A stretch of DNA of 64,000 nucleotides from Pseudomonas sp. (GTDB lineage: Bacteria > Pseudomonadota > Gammaproteobacteria > Pseudomonadales > Pseudomonadaceae), in NCBI RefSeq assembly GCF_030150285.1, contig NZ_JASLGE010000094.1, positions 31,076 through 95,075 of the forward strand. The letters are read 5' to 3'. Shown piece after piece: positions 1 through 7,097 of the stretch. A program made the translations under genes and the position numbers. Under the pieces are notes generated by a model. The model had not been told where the DNA came from. It was given only the letters and a program-made list of their open reading frames with translations, and ran no database searches. The stretch's first letter is position 1; each line of letters begins with the position of its first letter.

Positions 1-906
1 AGCCTGCAGCCCTTGGCCGCGAGCCAGCCGTTATCGAGTGAGGCCTTGGCGTATCAGCGGTTTTACGGGCTGGACTTTGTGCCGCGCCAGGTCGCGGTGC
101 GTCGGCAATTGGGGCGCTTTAGCGCCGGTGGCTACGATCTGGTCAGTCAGGTCTGGTGGCCTGCTTCTGCGCCGGTGGCCACCCTGTTTGTGGTGCACGG
201 CTTTTACGATCACATGGGGCTGTACCGGCATGTGATTGAGTGGGGGCTGAACCGAGGCTTTGTGGTCATCGCCTGCGACCTGCCGGGGCATGGCCTGTCC
301 AGTGGCGAGCGAGCCAGCATCCAGGATTTCTCGCAATATCAGGAAGCGCTGCAAGGGTTGTTTATCGAGGCACAATCGCTGGCATTGCCGCAGCCTTGGC
401 ACCTGTTCGGGCAAAGCACAGGCGGGGCGATTGTGCTTGATCATCTGTTGCGCCAGGGCGATCACAGCCCGGCCCAGGGTCAAGCCATTTTGATGGCACC
501 GCTGGTGCGGCCCAAGGATTGGAACTGGTCAAAGTTTAGCTATTACCTGTTGCGCCCGTTTGTTAAAGGCATCGAGCGCCAGTTCAGCGAGAACACGAAC
601 GACCCGCAGTTTTTACCCTTTCTGCAGGCAGACCCATTGCAGGCACATCGTTTGCCGACGGCGTGGGTGGGCGCGATGGCGCGCTGGATTTCACGCATTG
701 AGGCGGCCCCGGCCAGCGCGCGACAGCCTTTGGTGGTTCAAGGCGAGGCCGACAAAACCGTGGACTGGGAGCACAACCTGAAGGTGCTGAATACCAAATT
801 CAGTCAGCCCCAGGTGCTATTGCTGCCCGAAGCCCGGCACCATTTGGCGAATGAAACCGTGGCGATACGCGAGCAGTATTTCGCGTTTTTGGATCGTTTT
901 TTCTGA
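1..906 (+). CDS. Alpha/beta hydrolase (lysophospholipase-like), 5' end outside window
   Basis: The reading frame is open to base 1, so the N-terminus lies outside the window; a TTG at 13 is only the first possible start inside it. The fold is a serine hydrolase of the Hydrolase_4 (monoglyceride lipase/lysophospholipase) type: oxyanion region VVHGFYDH, nucleophile elbow GQSTGG near 410-430, probable catalytic Asp in GEADKTVD and His in ARHHLANE near the C-terminus. No membrane segment is visible in the part seen. It stands alone, convergent with the following gene on the opposite strand. The substrate cannot be read from the sequence; a lipid or short-chain ester is an inference from the family. 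Confidence 0.85.
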   Translation, partial: SLQPLAASQPLSSEALAYQRFYGLDFVPRQVAVRRQLGRFSAGGYDLVSQVWWPASAPVATLFVVHGFYDHMGLYRHVIEWGLNRGFVVIACDLPGHGLSSGERASIQDFSQYQEALQGLFIEAQSLALPQPWHLFGQSTGGAIVLDHLLRQGDHSPAQGQAILMAPLVRPKDWNWSKFSYYLLRPFVKGIERQFSENTNDPQFLPFLQADPLQAHRLPTAWVGAMARWISRIEAAPASARQPLVVQGEADKTVDWEHNLKVLNTKFSQPQVLLLPEARHHLANETVAIREQYFAFLDRFF

Positions 907-961
907 ACTGAGCATCAGCCTGCCGTTGCAGCTAAAGACGCCAGTGCGCGGTATTGCTGGG

Positions 962-1714
962 CTACCGGGTCAGGCTCGATGTGCTCTGGCCAACCGCCAA
1001 CCCTGCCCGAACGGCGGCCAGGGCGGCCTGATAATAGGTCTGCCCATCAGGTGACTCGGCGAAGGTCACAAACTCTTCAAGTTCCGGGTCAGACAGGTCG
1101 CGATACACGTAAAGCAACGTGTTATCCATCTCGGCGGCAATCTGTTCCATCAAGCGCTGGCGTTGGCCATTGAGCATGCTTTGCGCCTGGCCGGCCCCCA
1201 GCAAGCCAGGAATCATTGAACTGAGCCCATCAGCGGCCACACCCGCAATTGCCAGGCTCACTTCTGCACCGGCTTCACGCACGGGCAGCGCGCGTGACAA
1301 GTGGTTGATCAACAACTGGCGAGTGGCAGAGGCTTCGATACGTGGCAAACCTTGCGCGTGTTGGGCCAACTGATCACGGCGGGTGGCCAGCACTTCGGCC
1401 GCCACGATCTTGTACCCCAGTGGCGATTTAAAGAAGGCGAGCGCGGGGGCGGGACGGGGCAGGTTTGTGCGCATTTGCGCTTTCGCACGGCGGTCCATGG
1501 CGGCGGGTTCAAAGCGCTGGCTGCTGCTGTTCACCAACGCCTGATACACCGCGGGCGGCAAATTGTTGCGATAGCGCTCCTGGGCACCGGTGAGGGCATC
1601 ATTAAAGTGAGCGCGTTGTTCTGGCCAGCCGGCCGCAGAGAACAACTCATCGAGCGTGTCAGCCCATGCAGGCAACGTGCAAAACATCATTAACAGCAAA
1701 AACATGCGACGCAT
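962..1714 (-). CDS. Secreted DUF2059-like protein
   Basis: A 250-residue protein with a clear N-terminal signal peptide (MRRMFLLLMMFCTLPAWA, cleavage before ADTLDEL or DTLDEL) and no lipobox, so it is predicted to be periplasmic. The rest is helical, with two similar halves of about 100 residues; the C-terminal stretch DLSDPELEEFVTFAESPDGQ resembles the repeated helix-turn of DUF2059 proteins, which usually reads LT.EEL..L..FY.SP.G. The ATG at 1714 follows a GGAG on the minus strand. The gene is convergent with the upstream hydrolase and divergent from the 2OG oxygenase. The biochemical function of this family is unknown, and the family call is from pattern memory. Confidence 0.65.
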   Translation of the reverse strand: MRRMFLLLMMFCTLPAWADTLDELFSAAGWPEQRAHFNDALTGAQERYRNNLPPAVYQALVNSSSQRFEPAAMDRRAKAQMRTNLPRPAPALAFFKSPLGYKIVAAEVLATRRDQLAQHAQGLPRIEASATRQLLINHLSRALPVREAGAEVSLAIAGVAADGLSSMIPGLLGAGQAQSMLNGQRQRLMEQIAAEMDNTLLYVYRDLSDPELEEFVTFAESPDGQTYYQAALAAVRAGLAVGQSTSSLTR

Positions 1715-1865
1715 GAGGGGCTCCTGTCAGCAGGTCGCTATTGTCCGGGTGTGGTGTAGGACTTGTCGAGAATTCGTCTACTCTCGCGGGCTTTAAATGA
1801 CCGGATGAACTATTTCTGCGATGCCGGCCAGACGGCGCTGTCAGATTTTCAGGCACCTCGATATT

Positions 1866-2501
1866 ATGCGCGTCATGCACATACCCTTTGATCACCCGCT
1901 GTTGCTTCGCATCGTCGACGACCTGTACGCGCAGGGCTGGTCGCAGCAAAACATCTTTCTCTCTGAGGCTTTGACGCTCGAACTGGCGGCTGAGTGCCAT
2001 AAACGTTCCGCGCAAGGCGAGCTGACCCCGGCCGCGGTGGGGCGCGGGGTGGCTCAGGAGGTTCGCGAGGGTATACGGGGTGATCATATTCAATGGCTGG
2101 AGCCGGGAGAGGCTCCAGCCTGCGACAGTTATCTAGGCTTAATGGAAAGCCTGCGAATCGCTATGAATCGCAGGCTTTTTTTGGGCCTGGAAGACTTCGA
2201 AAGCCATTTTGCCCTGTACCCACCCGGTGCTTTTTACCTCAAGCACCTGGACCGTTTTCGCGACGATGACCGGCGCATGGTCTCCGCCGTGGTGTACCTC
2301 AATGAGGCGTGGCTGCCAGAACACGGCGGGCACTTGCGCATGTACCTGGAAGGCAATGTCGACTACGACGTGCTGCCGACTGGCGGTTGCCTGGTCGTGT
2401 TTCTCTCGGGCGAAATCCCCCACGAAGTCATGCCGGCCACCCGTGATCGACTGTCGTTGACGGGCTGGTTTCGCCGCCGGGCCACGGAGGTGTTTTTATG
2501 A
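1866..2501 (+). CDS. 2OG-Fe(II) oxygenase (SM-20/P4H-like)
   Basis: About 211 residues from ATG 1866 (MRVMHIPFDHP); a second ATG at 1875 is possible, and the frame extends upstream to 1821 without family-like sequence. The double-stranded beta-helix motifs are complete: the iron-binding HxD in YLKHLDRF, the distal His in GEIPHEVMP and the 2-oxoglutarate Arg in RDRLSLTGWF. This is the prolyl-4-hydroxylase/SM-20 type, oxidising a protein or small molecule with decarboxylation of 2-oxoglutarate; the substrate is unknown. Its stop overlaps the next start (ATGA), so translation is coupled to the DUF523 gene. Two perfect inverted repeats lie inside the coding sequence and are listed separately. Confidence 0.85.
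   Translation: MRVMHIPFDHPLLLRIVDDLYAQGWSQQNIFLSEALTLELAAECHKRSAQGELTPAAVGRGVAQEVREGIRGDHIQWLEPGEAPACDSYLGLMESLRIAMNRRLFLGLEDFESHFALYPPGAFYLKHLDRFRDDDRRMVSAVVYLNEAWLPEHGGHLRMYLEGNVDYDVLPTGGCLVVFLSGEIPHEVMPATRDRLSLTGWFRRRATEVFL
2095..2120 (+). other. Perfect intragenic hairpin, 10-bp stem
   Basis: GGCTGGAGCC (2095-2104) and GGCTCCAGCC (2111-2120) are exact reverse complements around the 6-base loop GGGAGA. It sits inside the 2OG oxygenase gene, in frame with ordinary family sequence (QWLEPGEAPA), 25 bases before a second perfect hairpin. A stem this GC-rich should form in the mRNA; a role is not established. Confidence 0.6.
2146..2182 (+). terminator. Terminator-like hairpin inside a coding sequence
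   Basis: AAAGCCTGCGA (2146-2156) pairs perfectly with TCGCAGGCTTT (2168-2178) across an 11-base loop and is followed by T residues (T2176-T2182 unbroken). This is the layout of an intrinsic terminator, but it lies in the middle of the 2OG oxygenase gene, encoding the stretch MESLRIAMNRRLFLG. It could attenuate full-length mRNA when translation stalls; that is inference. Confidence 0.5.
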
Positions 2502-2992
2502 GCCACAAAGTGTTGGTCAGTCGCTGCCTGTTGGGCCACCCGGTGCGCTACGACGGCGGTGCCAGTGGCCCGTATGACCGGCTGGCGCAGTGGCAAGCCC
2601 AAGGCCGCGTGGTTGCGTTGTGCCCCGAAGTGGCGGGCGGGTTGCCCACGCCGCGTGCGCCGGCGGAAATACCGGGTGGCCAGGGCACGGCCGTCCTCGA
2701 TGGCACCGCACCGGTGGTGACAATCGACGGTGACACGGTGACCGAGGCGTTTGTGTCCGGTGCGCATCAGGCGTTGGCATTGGTGGAGCAGCACGGTATT
2801 CGCATTGCTATTCTCAAGGCCCACAGCCCGTCATGCGGCAACCTGTTGACCTATGACGGCAGTTTCAGCGGGGTTAAGGTGCAAGGCCAAGGCGTGACGG
2901 CGGCCTTGCTGATGCGTGCCGGTGTGCAGGTGTTCAGTGAGTTGCAATTGGCGCAAGCGGCGCAAGCACTGGCCGCATTGGAGCACCCTTGA
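2498..2992 (+). CDS. DUF523 family protein (YbbK-like)
   Basis: A 164-residue cytosolic protein that starts within the stop of the oxygenase gene (ATGA). It carries the DUF523 hallmarks: VSRCLLGHPVRYDG at the N-terminus, a central CPEVAGGLPTPR and the C-terminal KAHSPSCGN, with conserved cysteines that suggest a metal or Fe-S site. The family has no proven biochemical role. Coupling to a 2OG-Fe(II) oxygenase is the only clue here; the two are co-translated. Length matches stand-alone DUF523 proteins rather than the DUF523-DUF1722 fusion. Confidence 0.85.
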   Translation: MSHKVLVSRCLLGHPVRYDGGASGPYDRLAQWQAQGRVVALCPEVAGGLPTPRAPAEIPGGQGTAVLDGTAPVVTIDGDTVTEAFVSGAHQALALVEQHGIRIAILKAHSPSCGNLLTYDGSFSGVKVQGQGVTAALLMRAGVQVFSELQLAQAAQALAALEHP

Positions 2993-3057
2993 CCGCCTGT
3001 AGAGCGTGTAAATGAGTTCAGGTAACATCCGGTGCCATTTTGCCCAGGGGATACACC

Positions 3058-3771
3058 ATGAGTGACAAGTCCAAACCGACGTTTGCGGCCGCTTCAGATA
3101 GCGCCGATGCTGCCTTGCACCATATCGTGGATGGTTTTTTACACTTCCATCACGAAATCTTTCCCGAGCAAGAAGCCTTTTTCAAGCGACTCGCCACGGC
3201 GCAAAACCCGCGTGCGATGTTTATTGCCTGTGCCGATTCGCGCATCGTGCCGGAGCTGATTACCCAGAGTTCGCCAGGTGATCTGTTTGTGACCCGTAAC
3301 GTCGGCAACGTCGTGCCACCTTACGGCCTGTTAAACGGCGGTGTGTCGACGGCGATTGAGTACGCGGTACTGGCACTGGGTGTGCAACACGTGATCATTT
3401 GCGGGCATTCGGACTGTGGCGCGATGCGCGCAGTGCTGAACCCGTCTAGCTTGAAAAAAATGCCGACGGTCAGGGCTTGGCTGCAGCACGTTGAAGTCGC
3501 CAAAACAATGGTGCAAGACAATTGCAATTGCGCCAATGAGCTTGAAAGCATGCACGTACTGACCGAAGAGAACGTGATTGCTCAACTCCAGCACTTGCGG
3601 ACTCACCCGTCGGTGGCGTCACGCATGGCCAGTGGGGATTTGTTTATTCATGGCTGGGTGTACGACATCGAGACCAGTGAGATCAAAGCCTACGATGCCG
3701 ATAAAGGCGAGTTCCTGCCGCTGGACGGTACCAGCCCGATCCCGAGTGCAACGCCTAAAGCGCGGTATTGA
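3058..3771 (+). CDS. can: Beta-class carbonic anhydrase
   Basis: A 237-residue zinc enzyme catalysing CO2 hydration to bicarbonate. The zinc ligands are visible: Cys with the Asp-Arg dyad in CADSR, and the His and second Cys in ICGHSDCGAM. The frame extends back to a TTG at 3040, but ATG 3058 follows AGGGG at a proper distance and gives the expected N-terminus, so it is preferred. In P. aeruginosa the homologue (PA0102) lies close to the cytochrome aa3 oxidase cluster, which makes the missing cox genes downstream here notable. No signal peptide, so it acts in the cytosol. Confidence 0.93.
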   Translation: MSDKSKPTFAAASDSADAALHHIVDGFLHFHHEIFPEQEAFFKRLATAQNPRAMFIACADSRIVPELITQSSPGDLFVTRNVGNVVPPYGLLNGGVSTAIEYAVLALGVQHVIICGHSDCGAMRAVLNPSSLKKMPTVRAWLQHVEVAKTMVQDNCNCANELESMHVLTEENVIAQLQHLRTHPSVASRMASGDLFIHGWVYDIETSEIKAYDADKGEFLPLDGTSPIPSATPKARY

Positions 3772-3813
3772 ACGCCCGTTGCAGGGGAGCCGCGGGCGTG
3801 CCATCGCAAAGCG

Positions 3814-4461
3814 CTAGAGTGAGCTGGACAGCTCCAGGTTAATGCCCAGTTGCTTGGACATGCAGGGCCAGCGGCTCCAGGCTCTGCCGGTGTCCGGGCT
3901 GCTCAACGTTTGGCGGTAAGCTTCAACGGACTCCAGCGCAAAGCTGTCGTCGTTCAGCATCTCATCCACCGCGTGGTGCACCACTTCATCCAGTTCGTTG
4001 GCGAATGCTTCGCCAATCAACTGGTGCGCAATCACGTTGGCCACTGTGGTATCCAGCGGGATCAGCGGTTGGTTGAAGTGCTTGATGTAGAGGTCGTTGA
4101 CTTCCTCGACCAGGCGGTGCGCCAGGTACGCCTCGTCCAGCAGGCTTTCCAGGCCTGTGTGGCCTTCCAGCATGTGTGGCGGCTGCGCGAAAAACTGTTC
4201 AGCGATTTTCAGCACCGGCTTGATCTGTGACTCAATGCCAGCTTCGCGAGCGACCGCGTTGGCGGCGTCGAGCAAATCCGGGACCTGGTCAATATAGGCG
4301 TTGATAAAGCGCGCCATCACCGCATTCTTATCACGCTCAGGCAGCGAAATGGCGGCGTGCAGGTGCGGCAGTTGCTCTGTTAGTTGGCGAGCGAGCAGGC
4401 CCGTGTCGGCCTCATGTTGTTGGGCACGCGAGATCTGCTCGCGAATGGCGGCGGTGTTCAT
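3814..4461 (-). CDS. Conserved hypothetical protein (PA0104-like by position)
   Basis: A 215-residue soluble, helix-rich, acidic protein without signal peptide or membrane segment. I recognise no catalytic motif. Position between carbonic anhydrase and the SCO gene matches PA0104, next to the coxBAC cluster of P. aeruginosa. The ATG at 4461 is the first codon of a well-formed frame (MNTAAIREQIS) with CTCC-rich sequence upstream on the minus strand complementing a Shine-Dalgarno. It is convergent with carbonic anhydrase and divergent from the SCO region. Function unknown. Confidence 0.7.
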   Translation of the reverse strand: MNTAAIREQISRAQQHEADTGLLARQLTEQLPHLHAAISLPERDKNAVMARFINAYIDQVPDLLDAANAVAREAGIESQIKPVLKIAEQFFAQPPHMLEGHTGLESLLDEAYLAHRLVEEVNDLYIKHFNQPLIPLDTTVANVIAHQLIGEAFANELDEVVHHAVDEMLNDDSFALESVEAYRQTLSSPDTGRAWSRWPCMSKQLGINLELSSSL

Positions 4462-4636
4462 GGGAACTCCAGGGGGGCGCAGAAACTGGGGAAGACTGGA
4501 AAGAAGCCTGCGTCAAAGGACGGGTCTTATCCAGAATGTATATTGTTAATCATTTTGTAACTGGGTAGTGAGTGCCATCTGTCGCGGGAGGCCCATTCTT
4601 AAGGATTAGGCCCCCAAATGACGGGGTATGGACTCG

Positions 4637-4656
4637 CTTAAACGCTAACGTTTAAG
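4637..4656. promoter_or_regulatory. Perfect inverted repeat, candidate operator
   Basis: CTTAAACG (4637-4644) and CGTTTAAG (4649-4656) are exact reverse complements separated by CTAA. It lies in the non-coding interval upstream of the ctaB remnant and SCO gene. Geometry (8-4-8) fits a dimeric repressor of the TetR or similar type. No T-run follows, so it is not a terminator. Which regulator binds is unknown. Confidence 0.45.
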
Positions 4657-4679
4657 TGTTTAATGATAGTGGCTATTTG

Positions 4680-4882
4680 CCTGTATGCAATACCGCAGCA
4701 GCTTTCAGCGTGGCTAATATGAAAGTTCTTACTGTTTTGGTGCTGCTTTGTGCATTTGCCTGGGTGTTGTACCGTGGCACCCAGTTGCACGCGGGATCCC
4801 TACACGCAAGGATCCTACCCCCTACTTGTGGTTGTTGCTTTTCGCGCTGCCTGTCGATCATTACTCCGTGTGGAACCTATGA
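4680..4882 (+). pseudogene. Probable 3' remnant of heme O synthase (ctaB/cyoE)
   Basis: Two frames together read like the C-terminus of protoheme IX farnesyltransferase. One frame from about 4719 gives MKVLTVLVLLCAFAWVLYRG followed by TQLHAGSLHAR; then a shifted frame from about 4820 gives PYLWLLLFALPVDHYSVWNL and stops at TGA 4880-4882. CtaB proteins end with a membrane helix and a (L)VDHY motif of this kind. The stop overlaps the SCO start as ATGA, the coupling expected of a ctaB-SCO operon. The rest of ctaB and the oxidase genes are absent. The alternative is chance similarity of a short hydrophobic frame. Confidence 0.5.
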
Positions 4883-5517
4883 CTAAATCTCAAAAAACCG
4901 TCTATATCCTGGTTGCGCTTATAGCGTTGGTCATGGGGGTGGCGTTCAACAAGATGATGCCGGGCAAGCCGAACTCGCCCGACGTCAAAGCGCTGACTGA
5001 AGCAGGCATTATTTTGCTGCCGCAAAGCCGTCAGCTACCGGCTATCACCCTGATGAACCAGGACGGGCAGCCGGTGGTGATGAATGAGTTGAAAGGCAAG
5101 TGGAGCCTGTTGTTCTTCGGCTACACCTTCTGCCCGGACATTTGCCCGACCACCCTTGCCCAATTGCGCCAGATCAAGAGCGAATTGCCCAAAGAGGTGC
5201 AGGACAAGCTGCAGATTGTGTTGGTCAGCGTCGACCCGAACCGCGATTCGCCCCAGCAGCTCAAGCAGTACCTGGGTTACTTCGACCCTGACTTTGTGGG
5301 CCTGACACCCGATTCCGTCGATTCGCTGCAAACGTTGGCCAATGCGGTGAGCATTCCGTTTATTCCGGCAGATACCCGCAAGCCCAATTACACGGTTGAT
5401 CACAGTGGCAACCTAGCGTTGATCGGCCCGGACGGTACTCAGCGAGGTTTCATCCGCGCACCGTTCAATAACCAGAAAATGGTTGCTCAGTTGCCGGGGG
5501 TAGTGGAAAGGAACTAG
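4879..5517 (+). CDS. SCO1/SenC family copper chaperone
   Basis: A 212-residue membrane-anchored thioredoxin-fold protein that delivers copper to the CuA site of cytochrome c oxidase or acts as a thiol reductant. One N-terminal membrane helix (VYILVALIALVMGVAF), the copper motif CPDIC in FTFCPDICPTT and the third ligand His in VDHSGNL are all present. The frame is open back to 4750, but ATG 4879 is the normal family start and overlaps the stop of the ctaB remnant. In related genomes this gene ends the coxBAC-ctaA-ctaB operon; here no oxidase genes precede it, so it may be an orphan or serve another oxidase. Confidence 0.88.
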   Translation: MTKSQKTVYILVALIALVMGVAFNKMMPGKPNSPDVKALTEAGIILLPQSRQLPAITLMNQDGQPVVMNELKGKWSLLFFGYTFCPDICPTTLAQLRQIKSELPKEVQDKLQIVLVSVDPNRDSPQQLKQYLGYFDPDFVGLTPDSVDSLQTLANAVSIPFIPADTRKPNYTVDHSGNLALIGPDGTQRGFIRAPFNNQKMVAQLPGVVERN

Positions 5518-5532
5518 AGAGAGGGTGACTGT

Positions 5533-5560
5533 GATCGCTGCCGCACGAAGCGGCAACGAT
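5533..5560. terminator. Hairpin between convergent SCO and metQ
   Basis: TGCCGC (5539-5544) pairs with GCGGCA (5550-5555) around ACGAA, extended by ATCG/CGAT after one-base mismatches. It lies between two convergent stops and could terminate either gene, but neither side has a proper T-run, so it is a weak candidate. Confidence 0.35.
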
Positions 5561-5573
5561 TACAGCGAGATGC

Positions 5574-6344
5574 TTAGAACGCTGGAAGGATGGCACCCTT
5601 GTACTTCTCTTCAATGAATTTCTTCACTTCAGGGGTGTGCAGTGCGTTAACCAGCTTCTTGATGTCGTCCGAGTCCTTGTTGTCCGGGCGAGCGACCAGA
5701 ATGTTCACGTAAGGCGAGTCGCTGCCTTCAATGAACAGAGCGTCTTCTTGCGGGTTCAACTTGGCTTCCAGCGCGTAGTTGGTGTTGATCAGCGCCAGGT
5801 CAACCTGAGTCAGTACACGTGGGATCGTCGCTGCTTCCAGCTCCCGGAACTTCAGGTTTTTAGGGTTGGCGTTGATGTCTTTGAGCGTCGACAGAATGTT
5901 CTTTGGATCTTTGAGGGTAATCAGCCCTTCTTTTTGCAGCAGCAACAGGGCGCGGCCACCGTTGGTGGCATCGTTCGGAATGACGACGTTGGCACCGTCC
6001 GGCAGGTCAGCCAACTGCTTGATTTTGCTGGAGTACGCGCCCAGTGGTTCCAGGTGCACGGCGGCAACGCTGACCAGGTGAGTGCCCTTGGCCTTGTTGA
6101 ACTCATCCAGGTACGGTTGGTGCTGGAAGAAGTTGGCGTCCAGGCGCTTCTCAGCGACTTGCACGTTAGGCTGCACGTAATCGGTGAATACCTTGACCTT
6201 CAGGTCAACGCCTTCTTTGGCCAGCGCGGGTTTTACAAACTCCAGGATCTCGGCGTGAGGCACTGGCGAGGCCGCTACAGACAGCTCGCCCGCGTGGGCC
6301 GAAAACGCCGCAACGGCAGCCACAGCAGCAAATAACTTCTTCAT
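5574..6344 (-). CDS. metQ: Methionine ABC transporter substrate-binding protein MetQ
   Basis: A 256-residue NlpA/MetQ-family binding protein for the high-affinity methionine importer. The N-terminus (MKKLFAAVAAVAAFSAHAGE) is a plain Sec signal peptide ending AHA-G; there is no lipobox cysteine, unlike the lipoprotein MetQ of E. coli. Family motifs PVPHAEIL, FFQHQPYLDEF and NDATNGGRALLLLQ are intact. It is the last gene of a metN-metI-metQ operon on the minus strand, 78 bases after metI. It should work in the periplasm as a soluble receptor. Confidence 0.93.
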   Translation of the reverse strand: MKKLFAAVAAVAAFSAHAGELSVAASPVPHAEILEFVKPALAKEGVDLKVKVFTDYVQPNVQVAEKRLDANFFQHQPYLDEFNKAKGTHLVSVAAVHLEPLGAYSSKIKQLADLPDGANVVIPNDATNGGRALLLLQKEGLITLKDPKNILSTLKDINANPKNLKFRELEAATIPRVLTQVDLALINTNYALEAKLNPQEDALFIEGSDSPYVNILVARPDNKDSDDIKKLVNALHTPEVKKFIEEKYKGAILPAF

Positions 6345-6422
6345 TCAACAACTCCTTGGAAGTGATTTCAGGTATCTGCCAGCGACTGGCCGGCGATCAG
6401 GTTTTCAAACTCGGGATCGGGC

Positions 6423-7097
6423 TTACTTACGCGAGAAGTGCACCACCAGTTTGTCGCCAACTGTTTGCAGAATCTGCACCAGGATCAGCAACAGTGCGAC
6501 GGTGACAATCATCACGTCGGTCTGGAACCGTTGATAGCCGAAGCGGATTGCCAGGTCACCCAGGCCACCGGCACCGACCACGCCTGCCATTGCGGTGTAG
6601 GACACCAGCGTAATGGCGGTCACGGTAATCGCGGCAAAGATGCCCGGGCGTGCCTCAGGCAGCAAGGCGCTGGTAATGATTTGACGCGTGTTGGCCCCCA
6701 TGGCCTGTGTGGCTTCAATGATGCCGCGGTCCACTTCGCGCAGGGCCGTTTCGACCAAGCGGGCAAAGAACGGCGTGGCCCCGACCACGAGTGGCGGTAT
6801 GGCCCCGGCGACGCCCAGCGAGGTGCCGGTGATCAGAACGGTGAAAGGGATCATCACAATCAACAGGATGATGAATGGCAGCGACCGCAGAATGTTCACC
6901 GCCAACGACAGCAAGCCGTACACGGTTTTTTGTTCGAACAGTTGACGCGGGCTGCATAAAAACAGCAGCACGCCCAGCGGCAGGCCCAGCACAATGGTAA
7001 ACAGCAGCGAACCGCCGAGCATCATCATCGTGTCGCCGGTGGCCAGCCAGATTTCGTACCAGTCAATGTTGGAGAAAAAGCTCAAGAAGGATTCCAT
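6423..7097 (-). CDS. metI: Methionine ABC transporter permease MetI
   Basis: A 224-residue inner-membrane permease with five or so hydrophobic segments and the EAA loop at ALREVDRGIIEATQAMGA, where the MetN ATPase docks. The start codon at 7097 shares one base with the metN stop (TAATG on the coding strand), which indicates translational coupling. Length and motif order match MetI of the methionine-uptake (MUT) family. Confidence 0.93.
   Translation of the reverse strand: MESFLSFFSNIDWYEIWLATGDTMMMLGGSLLFTIVLGLPLGVLLFLCSPRQLFEQKTVYGLLSLAVNILRSLPFIILLIVMIPFTVLITGTSLGVAGAIPPLVVGATPFFARLVETALREVDRGIIEATQAMGANTRQIITSALLPEARPGIFAAITVTAITLVSYTAMAGVVGAGGLGDLAIRFGYQRFQTDVMIVTVALLLILVQILQTVGDKLVVHFSRK

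Noticed and set aside
4656..4886. Intact 76-residue membrane protein gene upstream of SCO
   Set aside because: The frame has no ribosome-binding site, its end overlaps SCO, and the C-terminal part makes sense only in another frame as the tail of ctaB.
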